This document shows, in pieces, positions 8,596-16,824 of a DNA stretch of 28,104 nucleotides; positions within the stretch are counted from its first letter, which is position 1; each line of letters starts with the position of its first letter. Origin of the DNA: JBCBWG01 sp039817205 (GTDB lineage Bacteria; Pseudomonadota; Alphaproteobacteria; Rhizobiales; Hyphomicrobiaceae); NCBI GenBank assembly GCA_039817205.1, contig JBCBWG010000011.1:1-28104 (forward strand), in the 5' to 3' direction. The notes beneath the pieces were generated by a model. It saw only the letters and a program-made list of their open reading frames with translations. It ran no database searches and was not told where the DNA came from. The position numbers and the translations under genes are program-made.

Positions 8596-9510
8596 TCAGC
8601 CCGTTTCCTTTACGGCCACCCTCAAAGGCGCAACAGCACCGATCACATCGGCGAGCTTTGCGAGTTGACCCGCAAGTGGGCTGCTCTTGCGCCAGACCAT
8701 CCCGATCGTTCGCGTTGGTGTGCGCCCCGGGAAGCGGGCGACGCTCACGTCGGCCGACCGCGTCTCGACGGGCAAAGCCATTTCCGGGATCAGCGTCACA
8801 CCAATGCCCGCGCTGACCATTTGGACCAAGGTGCTGAGCGAGTTCGCGTCCAGGACTTCGCGCGGGGAGGCGGTTTGTGCATCGCAGACGGCGAGCGCCT
8901 GATCACGAAAACAGTGACCCTCTTCGAGGAGGAGCAATTTCATCTCGCGGAGCTGATCGGGCGCGGGCACTGGTAGGTCTTGATCGGACGCCGGACGGAC
9001 CAACAGGAACGCCTCATCGAACAACGGTTGTTCGGTTAAGTTTGCTTCTGAAACGGGTAGGGCAACGATGGCCGTATCCAGTCGACCATCGAGGAGTTCT
9101 TCGATAAGCCGGGCGGTCATCGCCTCACGGACCTGCACGGCAAGATCGGGATAGGCCTTGCCAAGGTTCTTGACGACCGCTGGCAACAAATAGGGTGCAA
9201 TGGTCGGGATCATGCCGAGGCGCAGCGTGCCACCGAATTGGTCATGTGCCGTGCGGCCGATCGCTTCGAGGTCGTCGACGGCGCGCAGAATATCTACTGC
9301 GCGCTCGGCAAAACGTTCGCCAAAGCGTGTCAATTGCACCTGTTTCGGGCCGCGCTCGATCAGCGTTATCCCGAGTATCTGTTCCAGTTCACGGACCTGC
9401 ATCGAGAGGGCGGGTTGGGAGATAGCGCAGGCCCGCGCAGCGCGTCCAAAATGCTGCTCACGGGCCAGCGCGTCGAAATACTTGAGTTGTCTGAGGGTGA
9501 TGCGGCTCAT
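8596..9510 (-). CDS. oxyR: Hydrogen peroxide-sensing LysR-family regulator OxyR
   Basis: This is a cytoplasmic transcription factor that senses peroxide through a reversible disulfide and activates antioxidant genes. The 304-residue length is usual. The N-terminal winged helix (about 4-62) includes the LysR-type stretch AISQPALSMQVRELE. The sensing motif GHCFRDQALAVC places cysteines at 200 and 209, the same nine-residue spacing as Cys199 and Cys208 of E. coli OxyR. The start is an ATG at 9510. The gene is divergent from katG with 120 bp between the two starts, the usual arrangement in alphaproteobacteria, so katG is its likely target and it may also regulate itself. The redox cysteines make the identification firm. 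It converges on the exported cysteine-rich gene, with 244 bp between the two stops and no clear terminator. Confidence 0.95.
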   Translation of the reverse strand: MSRITLRQLKYFDALAREQHFGRAARACAISQPALSMQVRELEQILGITLIERGPKQVQLTRFGERFAERAVDILRAVDDLEAIGRTAHDQFGGTLRLGMIPTIAPYLLPAVVKNLGKAYPDLAVQVREAMTARLIEELLDGRLDTAIVALPVSEANLTEQPLFDEAFLLVRPASDQDLPVPAPDQLREMKLLLLEEGHCFRDQALAVCDAQTASPREVLDANSLSTLVQMVSAGIGVTLIPEMALPVETRSADVSVARFPGRTPTRTIGMVWRKSSPLAGQLAKLADVIGAVAPLRVAVKETG

Positions 9511-9512
9511 CA

Positions 9513-9592
9513 GATATTCTTATCGGAATAATTGTAAAATCAAAATTCCCCTGATTGCCACTTTTCGGTACGCATTGTGACGGCGACCGTCA
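9513..9592. promoter_or_regulatory. oxyR-katG divergent regulatory region with inverted repeats
   Basis: Three dyads are visible in the 120 bp between the two starts. GATA-N4-TATC at 9513-9524 and TATTC-N6-GAATA at 9515-9530 overlap just upstream of the oxyR start in an AT-rich patch, the expected place for an OxyR operator. A perfect TGACGG-CGA-CCGTCA (9578-9592) lies about 40 bases before the katG start. Known OxyR sites are extended arrays of ATAG-type half-sites; only partial resemblance is seen here, so the binding assignment is inference. Confidence 0.5.
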
Positions 9593-9630
9593 TGGGTTTT
9601 ACCCGTTGCGGAACAAACACAGAGGACACG

Positions 9631-11809
9631 ATGGACGGATCAGAACCGAGACTCGGCAAATGCCCCGTGATGCACGGTGGCCTGACGGCGACTGGGACCA
9701 CGGTGACAAGCTGGTGGCCAAATGCGCTGAACCTGGACATCCTGCATCAGCACGACACCAAAACGAACCCGATGGGGCGCGACTTCAACTATCGCGAAGA
9801 GGTCAAAACGCTCGATGTTGCGGGCCTGAAGGCCGATCTGAAAGCGCTGATGACCGACAGCCAGGAATGGTGGCCGGCCGACTGGGGACACTATGGTGGC
9901 CTCATGATCCGGCTTGCATGGCACGCGGCTGGAACGTACCGGATCTCGGACGGTCGCGGTGGCGGCGGAACAGGCAACATCCGTTTTGCACCGCTGAACT
10001 CTTGGCCAGACAACACAAGCCTCGACAAGGCGCGTCGTCTGCTCTGGCCGATCAAGAAGAAGTACGGCAACAAGATCAGCTGGGCCGACCTCATCCTGCT
10101 GTCAGGCAACGCTGCCATAGCGATGATCGATGGGGCTGAAAACCTACGGCTTCTCGTTCGGTCGCGAAGACATTTGGCATCCCGAGCAGGACGTCTACTG
10201 GGGCGCCGAAAAAGAGTGGCTCGCGCCGAGCGATCATCGCTATGGCAGCGTTGATGATGCCTCGACCATGGAGAACTCGCTCGCGGCGGTTCAAATGGGT
10301 CTCATTTACGTCAACCCGGAAGGCGTGAACGGCCAGCCCGATCCGCTTCGGACGGCAGCACACGTGCGCGAGACGTTTGCGCGCATGGCGATGAACGACG
10401 AAGAAACGGCTGCTCTTACGGCTGGCGGCCACACGGTCGGCAAGGCCCACGGAAACGGCGATGCCAGCCAGCTCGGTGCTGAGCCGGAAGCGGCCGGTCT
10501 TGAGAACCAAGGCTTCGGCTGGGTGAACCCGCACCATGGCGGCAAAGCGAGCCAGGCAATTACCAGCGGCATCGAAGGCGCTTGGACAACCAACCCAACG
10601 CAGTGGGACAACGGCTATTTCGAGCTGCTGTTCGGCTACGAGTGGGAGCTCAAGAAGTCACCGGCTGGCGCGTGGCAGTGGGAGCCGATCGACATCAAGG
10701 AAGAGCACAAGCCCGTTGATGCCGACGACCCCTCAATCCGCCGCAATCCGATCATGACCGATGCCGACATGGCCATGAAAATGGACCCGGCCTATCGCGA
10801 GATCTGCGAACGGTTCCACAAGGACCCGGCCTACTTTTCCGACACGTTCGCCCGCGCGTGGTTCAAGCTGACGCACCGCGACATGGGACCGAAGGGCCGC
10901 TACATCGGACCGGAAGTGCCCGGCGAAGATCTGATCTGGCAGGACCCGGTTCCGGCCGGCAAAGCCGATTACGACGTCGCAGCTGTGAAGGCCAAGATCG
11001 AGGCCGCGGGCCTGACCGTTGCTGAGCTGGTCGCAACGGCCTGGGATTCGGCGCGGACCTATCGCGGTTCAGACCGTCGTGGCGGTGCCAATGGCGCCCG
11101 CCTTCGCCTCAGCCCGCAGAAGGATTGGGATGGGAACGAGCCGGACCGCCTTTCAAAGGTGCTTTCGGTTCTCGAACCGATCGCGACGGAAACAGGTGCA
11201 AGCCTTGCCGACGTGATTGTGCTTGCGGGCAACGTGGGCGTCGAGAAGGCTGCGAAAGCGGCTGGCGCGGAAGTTACCGTTCCGTTCTCGGCCGGTCGTG
11301 GGGATGCGACGGCGGAGATGACCGACGCGGATTCGTTTGCACCGCTTGAGCCGCTCGCCGACGGCTTTCGCAACTTCGTGAAAGAGGACTACGCGGTCAG
11401 CCCCGAAGAAATGCTTTTGGATCGTGCGCAACTGATGGGACTGACGGCCTCAGAGATGACTGTGCTTCTCGGCGGCATGCGCGTTCTTGGCACCAACTTC
11501 GACGGCACCAAGCACGGCGTATTCACCGATCGCGAAGGTGCATTGACGACGGACTTCTTCGTCAATCTGACTGACATGGGCAACCGTTGGGCGCCTGCTG
11601 GCGACAATGCCTATGAGATCCGCGATCGCAAAACGGACGCTGTGAAGTGGACGGCGACACGGGTCGACCTCGTGTTCGGTTCCAACTCACAGCTGCGCGC
11701 CATCGCCGAGGTCTACGCGCAGGACGACGCGAGCGAGAAGTTCGTTGGCGACTTCGTCGCTGCCTGGGCCAAGGTCATGGACAACGATCTCGTCGACGCC
11801 AGCGCGTAA
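9631..11809 (+). pseudogene. katG: Catalase-peroxidase KatG, interrupted by a frameshift
   Basis: KatG is a haem enzyme that breaks down H2O2 by catalase and peroxidase reactions. The ATG at 9631 follows AGAGGA. Codons 1-165 carry the distal haem residues Arg94, Trp97 and His98 (RLAWH). After Met165 (10123-10125) four extra bases, ATCG at 10126-10129, break the frame. The upstream frame then runs on to a stop at 10254, giving a 207-residue product. The family sequence resumes at 10130 (ATG, MGLKTYGFSFGRED) and continues to 11809, with the tyrosine of the Met-Tyr-Trp adduct (GLIYVNPEG), its methionine (RMAMND) and the proximal haem histidine (GGHTVGK). Without the four bases the product would be 724 residues, a normal KatG length. 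Both halves are otherwise well conserved, so this is a recent mutation or a sequence error; two separately translated chains are less likely. Confidence 0.9.
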
Positions 11810-11837
11810 CACGCTCGGCCACGGCGAAAGCTTCAGC

Positions 11838-11875
11838 GGCGCAGCTCCGGCAACGGGGCTGCGCCATTTTTGTTT
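11838..11875 (+). terminator. Rho-independent terminator after katG
   Basis: The arms GGCGCAGC (11838-11845) and GCTGCGCC (11858-11865) pair perfectly. An inner CCG-GCAA-CGG hairpin closes most of the loop, and ATTTTTGTTTT follows directly. It starts 29 bp after the katG stop and lies between katG and the oppositely oriented patatin gene. The adenines and thymines are suitably placed only for + strand transcription. Confidence 0.85.
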
Positions 11876-11911
11876 TCATGGAACGTTCAACTGGGCTGAG
11901 CAACGGCGCGC

Positions 11912-12991
11912 TCAAATGCCGAAGTGCGCTTTTAACTCGACGCTTGAGCTCTTGCCGATTTTCGCACCGTGGCGTTCCAACCATTTGTGCGCTTCGCCGG
12001 AGCCTGCGCTCCGCAGATACTCCACGAGCGCGTTGTTGGCCTGAACCTTTGTAGATTGATCGAGGCTCGCCGTATGGCGGCCCGCTTCAATGAGGTGAAA
12101 GCGGTGGCGCTTCACACGTGCGACGAGACTGTCGCCCGTACCGCGCCCGTTACCCGGCAGGTCACGCAGACGAACGAGCTCGCGGATGGCGTTGAGATAG
12201 CTTTGGTTGAAGGCAACGGTCTCGGCGCGATCCGAGATCTGGCGCAACGTGCGCGGCGGCATTGGGATACGGGTCGGATTGAGTTGAACAATCAGCGTGT
12301 CCGAGATGCGGCTCAACCGGAGCAAGTTCACGAGGTCCGGGTTCGCCGAATAGCCACCGTCCCAATAGGCATGTCCATCGATGATGACGGCATGGTGCAG
12401 CACCGGCAGACAGGCAGACGCGAGCACGACGTCGACGGTCAACTCCTCTGTCCGAAACAAACGTGGCAGGCCCGTCTCAACATCCGTTGCAGCGATCAGG
12501 AGTTCGCACGGCCGCGTCGCAACGATTTTCTCAAAGTCGATATGGCGCTCGAGCAGGCGTCGAAATGGATCGAAGCCCATGGGGTTGAACTCGTAGGGCG
12601 ACAGGACCTGTCCGCCTTGCGGCACCGAAGCTGAGCGAACAAGCCCGGCCATGAACGGGTTGATCTTTACGAGGTCTGGAACTTGCGCCTCGACAACACC
12701 TTGCCAAAGCTTTTGAAGCGTTTCGACTGCCGCGATGGGGCCGCCGTTTGCGAGGCCGTGGGCAATGGCGACCGCGTTGACCGCACCGGCGCTCGTGCCG
12801 CTGATCCACCGGGGCGACAGCGTCTCGTCCAGAAGAACGCGCTCGAGCACGCCCCACGTAAAGGCGCCGTGAACACCCCCGCCTTGCAGCGCGAGGTTGA
12901 TCGGCCGAGCTTTCGATTTCAGAGAGAAAATTGCACCGCCCCCACCACGCCATAGCCACCGAAGCCTAGCAGTCGTGTTGCGGTGCAGCAA
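11912..12991 (-). CDS. Patatin-like phospholipase / acyl hydrolase
   Basis: This is a serine acyl hydrolase, probably acting on phospholipids or other acyl esters. The patatin fold is shown by the oxyanion loop LQGGGVHGAF (about 35-44), the nucleophile elbow GTSAG with Ser67, and the DGG motif with Asp211 as the second member of the Ser-Asp dyad. The C-terminal third holds the helical region usual for single-domain bacterial patatins, and 359 residues is within the family range. The start is uncertain: no ATG lies before the catalytic core, the first usable codon is a TTG at 12991, and no ribosome site is evident. No signal peptide is seen, so it is probably cytoplasmic or membrane-associated. 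The gene follows the PhoD-like gene by 32 bp in the same direction and may share its transcript. Physiological substrate unknown. Confidence 0.88.
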   Translation of the reverse strand: MLHRNTTARLRWLWRGGGGAIFSLKSKARPINLALQGGGVHGAFTWGVLERVLLDETLSPRWISGTSAGAVNAVAIAHGLANGGPIAAVETLQKLWQGVVEAQVPDLVKINPFMAGLVRSASVPQGGQVLSPYEFNPMGFDPFRRLLERHIDFEKIVATRPCELLIAATDVETGLPRLFRTEELTVDVVLASACLPVLHHAVIIDGHAYWDGGYSANPDLVNLLRLSRISDTLIVQLNPTRIPMPPRTLRQISDRAETVAFNQSYLNAIRELVRLRDLPGNGRGTGDSLVARVKRHRFHLIEAGRHTASLDQSTKVQANNALVEYLRSAGSGEAHKWLERHGAKIGKSSSVELKAHFGI

Positions 12992-13023
12992 TCGCGCGTA
13001 CGGCGTATGCGGTGTTTCTGCCG

Positions 13024-14268
13024 CTACCCAGAAATGCCGATCTCGGCAAATGGGATCGTCGTCTCTTCAAGCACGTTCCCGCCCCTGCCTCTGAGGCCAA
13101 CGACGAGGTTGCGGGCTGCCCAATCGATCTCAATCACACCGAAGTTTTCCTGGTGATAGATCTCGCCAAAAAGCGGCGGCAGGCGCGTATCTTTGGACGG
13201 CCCGTACGAGCGATTGAGCGAACTCGCCGTGATCTCAACGAGGTTTGGTTGGGCCGCGGCTGTCCCATCGGCGCGGGTCAGTGGCTGTTTGAACAACGCG
13301 CCCGAATGGCGGTCACCGGAGACGAACAGGACGCCGGTCGCGCCGCTCTCTGCGATGAGTTTCTCCAGTCGCACCTTCTGCGCTGGTAGGTTGCCCCAAC
13401 GCTCGAAGCCGTGGCCATTTGCGAGAACCTGGACACTCGATGCAATGATCCGGATGTCAGCGGGCGCCGCCAATTGCCGGGCAAGCCAGTCCCATTGCTG
13501 CGCGCCGAGCATGGTCTTGGCCGGGTCTGCATCCGGTTCGTACTTGCCCCAGTGTGGGAAGCTTGCAGACTTCCGTTTCAACGGCGAACGGAATGACCGG
13601 CTGTCGAGCATAATGAATTGGACGCGGCGGCCTTCCGGGCCAACCGTTCGCGCATAGTAGATGCCGCCGTCCGGCTGTTTGGCTTCAGGCGCTGACCAAA
13701 ACTGGCGGAAGAGGTCGGCCGCCTGAGGTTGAAAGCGGTAGCCAGCGCCGCCGTCGTTCTGGCCATAATCGTGATCGTCCCACGTCGCCAGAAAGGGAAA
13801 CGCCTGACGCGCGGCTGCAAATTCGGGTTGGCGGCCTTGAGCGATATAGGTGCGGCCAAGTTCGTTTGGGTCGCCTTTGCGAATGTCGCCATAGACGTTG
13901 TCGCCGAGCATCAGAAACAAATCCGGCTTTGCGCCGATGATCGCCTCCCAAATCGGTTGTGGATGGCCCTGGTGTAAGCAGGAGCCAATTCCAATGCGGG
14001 TCAGCGTCGCGTCATCGGAAATCATTTTCCAAGGCGTCGGTGGTGTCACATCAACCAGCGTGGTCTCGTTCGTCACGTCACTGGTGCGTGTCGCTTCCGT
14101 CTTGGCGGCTTCTGCCGATTGAGAAGCTGTCGGTTGCGCTGCCTGTTCCACCTGCCGCGAGAGATCGCCGTAGACGAGGATTGCACCAACAGCGAGCGCT
14201 GCCGCCAGCAGTGAAAATGCGCTGACGATCGCGGTGCGACCGGCGAGCGTGTGGTTGCTTTTGCTCAT
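13024..14268 (-). CDS. Membrane-anchored PhoD-like phosphatase/phosphodiesterase
   Basis: This 414-residue metal-dependent phosphoesterase belongs to the PhoD-like metallophosphatases. A single N-terminal hydrophobic segment (about 13-33) without a clear cleavage site or twin arginine suggests a membrane anchor with the catalytic domain in the periplasm; a low-complexity Ala/Thr/Glu linker (about 40-75) separates them. Metal-site motifs appear in order: GIGSC (about 93-97), LGDNVYGD (121-128), WDDHDYG (163-169), MLDSR (220-224) and SGDRHSG (317-323). The ATG at 14268 follows AGGA nine bases upstream and begins two bases after the stop of the sodium channel gene, so the two are probably co-translated. 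PhoD relatives hydrolyse phosphodiesters and release phosphate from organic sources; the exact substrate here cannot be told. Confidence 0.87.
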   Translation of the reverse strand: MSKSNHTLAGRTAIVSAFSLLAAALAVGAILVYGDLSRQVEQAAQPTASQSAEAAKTEATRTSDVTNETTLVDVTPPTPWKMISDDATLTRIGIGSCLHQGHPQPIWEAIIGAKPDLFLMLGDNVYGDIRKGDPNELGRTYIAQGRQPEFAAARQAFPFLATWDDHDYGQNDGGAGYRFQPQAADLFRQFWSAPEAKQPDGGIYYARTVGPEGRRVQFIMLDSRSFRSPLKRKSASFPHWGKYEPDADPAKTMLGAQQWDWLARQLAAPADIRIIASSVQVLANGHGFERWGNLPAQKVRLEKLIAESGATGVLFVSGDRHSGALFKQPLTRADGTAAAQPNLVEITASSLNRSYGPSKDTRLPPLFGEIYHQENFGVIEIDWAARNLVVGLRGRGGNVLEETTIPFAEIGISG

Positions 14269-14270
14269 AC

Positions 14271-15215
14271 TCAACTGTCCTGAGGCGTCTTACTCGGCGG
14301 GTCATGAGGGCTCGTACCACCACCCGCCCCAATGTCGGCTGCGGTCTCTCCCTTGCGCAGCGATCGGATCTCGTCACGCAGGCCGCCCAATTCGCTCAAG
14401 AGGTGATGGTATTCCTTCTGCGTCACCTCAATGACGGCGTCGCTCGCTTCTTTCGACTGCTGCTGCATGGCATCGACCACGATGCCGATGAACAGGTTTA
14501 ACACGGCAAACGTGACAACCATGATGTAGGGCACAAACATCGCCCAGGCGTAGGGATAGACCTCCATCACAGGGCGGACGATGCCCATCGACCAGCTCTC
14601 GAGCGTCATGATCTGGAACAGCGTGTAGAGTGACGCGCCAATGCTGCCGAACCACTCTGGGAAGCGTTCGCCGAAGAGCTTCGTCGCCATCACCGCGAAG
14701 ACGTAATTGATCAGGCTCAACAGCATGATGATCGCGCCCATCGATGGGATCGCGGTCAAAAGCGAGCCGACAACCCGTTTGATCGCGGGGACGGCCGAGA
14801 TCAGCCGCAATACGCGAAGGATGCGGAGCGCACGCAGGATCGACAGGTTGCCGGATGCCGGGATCAGCGAGATGGCGACGATGATGAAGTCGAACCAGCT
14901 CCATGGGTCGCGCCAGAATTTCGTGCCGTGAGCGAACATCCTGAGGACGAGCTCAACGACAAAGATGGTGAGAAACACGTTGTCGATGACCGCGATGACA
15001 TCGCCGACGTGACCCATGACGGTCTTGCTCGTCTCGAGCCCGAGCGTGACCGCGTTCGCGCAGATCACGCCAATAATAAAACGCTCAAACCATGGCTTGG
15101 TGATGAAAGCTCGCACCCGGTCTCGGGCTGCTTCAATCCGGGCAAAGTGTGATTTCTGAGAGGCGCGACTTTCATTCGCCGACCCAGCGGCAGGTAATGG
15201 CGTGCTGTGCTGCAT
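14271..15215 (-). CDS. Bacterial voltage-gated sodium channel (NaChBac/NavAb type)
   Basis: This protein forms homotetrameric, voltage-opened sodium channels in the inner membrane. The 314 residues contain six membrane segments. S4 (about 123-150) has arginines at 128, 131, 134 and 137, every third position, as a voltage sensor needs. The pore carries TLESWS (204-209), the sodium selectivity filter also found in NavAb, followed by MGIVRPVMEV. After S6 (about 228-249, ending NLFIGIVVDAM) comes a charged helix (about 255-290) that matches the C-terminal four-helix coiled coil of this family. ATG 15215 is chosen over a TTG at 15233; GGGGA lies upstream of the ATG. Known members act in sodium handling, pH homeostasis and motility, mostly in marine or alkaliphilic bacteria. 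The next gene, PhoD-like, begins two bases after its stop. Confidence 0.95.
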   Translation of the reverse strand: MQHSTPLPAAGSANESRASQKSHFARIEAARDRVRAFITKPWFERFIIGVICANAVTLGLETSKTVMGHVGDVIAVIDNVFLTIFVVELVLRMFAHGTKFWRDPWSWFDFIIVAISLIPASGNLSILRALRILRVLRLISAVPAIKRVVGSLLTAIPSMGAIIMLLSLINYVFAVMATKLFGERFPEWFGSIGASLYTLFQIMTLESWSMGIVRPVMEVYPYAWAMFVPYIMVVTFAVLNLFIGIVVDAMQQQSKEASDAVIEVTQKEYHHLLSELGGLRDEIRSLRKGETAADIGAGGGTSPHDPPSKTPQDS

Positions 15216-15322
15216 CCCAGTTATTCCCCGCAACCGGCTGCGCCCGGACGATCGGTGAACGCCGAGCCCGGAGCCTCGGTTTAGCGCTTAGGCGCGAAAT
15301 GGCCCACGTAACCGCTCAGAGT

Positions 15323-15463
15323 TTAAAGGCAAAACGCAGCGGCACTCATGGCGAGATCAATAAGAAGCGCTGGGCCACTGCCAAACGCGAGGAGAAGCGC
15401 GCCGCAAACGAGAGCGGTTGCGCCAAGCCCGACGGCCATTTTGATCGGCAGCGGCATGTCCAT
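15323..15463 (-). CDS. Small predicted membrane protein, 46 aa
   Basis: This short ORF begins 19 bases after the stop of the MFS transporter gene on the same strand. The protein opens MDMPLPIKMAVGLG and continues as an almost uninterrupted hydrophobic, Ala/Leu-rich sequence ending AAFCL; one long or two short membrane helices are possible, with a helix break near residues 28-31 (GSGP). Three in-frame ATGs (15463, 15457, 15439) lie close together, and no strong ribosome site is seen before the first. Its position suggests a small partner of the transporter, or a link to the sodium channel gene 107 bp downstream. There is no recognised family, so it could also be a chance ORF. Confidence 0.45.
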   Translation of the reverse strand: MDMPLPIKMAVGLGATALVCGALLLAFGSGPALLIDLAMSAAAFCL

Positions 15464-15482
15464 TGTCGCCAACTCTCGTCCG

Positions 15483-16727
15483 TTACGCCGGTTGGGCCTG
15501 GAGGCGGGTCACCGGCTTTTCGCTAATCGGAATATGGACGGCGGCGGCGAAGAGGCCAAGCCCCACCGAAATCCACCACATGGCATCGTACGAGCCGGTG
15601 GCTGTGAACAATGCGCCGGCCATGTAGACGCCGAGGAACGAGCCGACTTGATGGAAGAAGAACACGATGCCGTAAAGCATCGTCATCCATGTGGGGCCGA
15701 AAAACGTCGCGACGAGCGAACTCGTCAGCGGAACGGTCGACAGCCAAAACAGGCCAAGCGACGCCGAGAACAAGATGATGGTGGTCGCGTTGATTGGTGC
15801 GTACAGGAAGCCGAGGAAGACCACAGCGCGCATGACATAGATGAAGCTCAAGCCCCACCGCTTGGAATACCGCTTCCCCCACTGCCCTGAAAGATAGGTC
15901 CCGATCAGATTGCCGATGCCAACGGCGCTCAATCCTGCAACAGCGATCCAAGGTTCTAACTGAAGATCGGATACGTACGCCGGCAAGTGAGTGGCGTAAA
16001 AGACGACGTGAAAGCCACAGACGAAAAAGCCGACGTTCAGGAGCCAGAAACTCGGATGGGCGAAAGCTTCCTTAAGCGCTTCACCTGCGGGCTGTTTCTT
16101 TGTGCCGGGCGCAACTGCGTGCTGTGGTTTGCCGCTGACGGTCCAGGCGAGTGGCAGCATGATGAGGACGGTTGCGGCCATGACGAGGAGGCTCGCCTTC
16201 CAACCCATGACTTCGATCAGGCCGTGGGCGTAGGGGATCGCGATCAGCATGCCGATCCCTGAGCCCATGCCCACAAAAGCGATCGCCGCCGATCGATCTT
16301 CCGGTTTGGCCGCGCGACCGACGGCACCGACCATCGCATTGATGCCAGCGCCCGCAACGCCGAAGCCGAGCAGCAAACCGGACGCCATCAGGTGCCACTC
16401 GCTGGTGGCGCTCCACAGCGTCAAGATCCCAAGCGCCGTTGTGAGCGCCCCGAAAATCACGACGCGTCCGGTTCCGTACTTGTCCGCGACCGCACCCGTA
16501 AACGGCGCCGAGATGCCCCAGACGATGTTTGCGATGCCAATCGCGAGGCTGAACACTTCGCGGCCGAGGCCGAGGTCAAGCGACACGGGCTTGAGATAGA
16601 GCCCCATCGATTGGCGAACGCCCATGCCGATGCCAGCGACTGCCGCCGCTGCCAGTAAGATCATCCAGAGTGGCAAGCGTTCGATCGGTGGCTTCGCGGT
16701 CGTTGGCGCATCAGCAGAGGAGGTCAT
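15483..16727 (-). CDS. Major facilitator superfamily transporter
   Basis: This 414-residue inner-membrane carrier has about twelve hydrophobic segments in two six-helix halves, joined by a polar loop near residues 200-225. The motif between helices 2 and 3, GAVADKYGTGRVV, is the usual MFS signature and resembles monocarboxylate- and oxalate/formate-type carriers more than sugar or drug pumps. The ATG at 16727 has AGGAAA upstream. No substrate can be assigned from sequence or neighbours. It follows the metallophosphoesterase gene by 97 bp in the same direction, and a 46-residue hydrophobic ORF follows it closely. Family membership is firm, specificity is not. Confidence 0.9.
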   Translation of the reverse strand: MTSSADAPTTAKPPIERLPLWMILLAAAAVAGIGMGVRQSMGLYLKPVSLDLGLGREVFSLAIGIANIVWGISAPFTGAVADKYGTGRVVIFGALTTALGILTLWSATSEWHLMASGLLLGFGVAGAGINAMVGAVGRAAKPEDRSAAIAFVGMGSGIGMLIAIPYAHGLIEVMGWKASLLVMAATVLIMLPLAWTVSGKPQHAVAPGTKKQPAGEALKEAFAHPSFWLLNVGFFVCGFHVVFYATHLPAYVSDLQLEPWIAVAGLSAVGIGNLIGTYLSGQWGKRYSKRWGLSFIYVMRAVVFLGFLYAPINATTIILFSASLGLFWLSTVPLTSSLVATFFGPTWMTMLYGIVFFFHQVGSFLGVYMAGALFTATGSYDAMWWISVGLGLFAAAVHIPISEKPVTRLQAQPA

Positions 16728-16824
16728 GGGTGCCGTTTCCTATCTTTACGGCCGCTGGTCTAGCACGACCGCACGCGCGCGACGGGCGCAATATTTTCAC
16801 GACACGTATGAGCAAACCTAAGTC

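Noticed and set aside
8453..8668. 71-codon ORF on + between the exported Cys-rich gene and oxyR
   Set aside because: It starts with TTG without a ribosome site and a third of it is antisense to the oxyR 3' end; no family seen.
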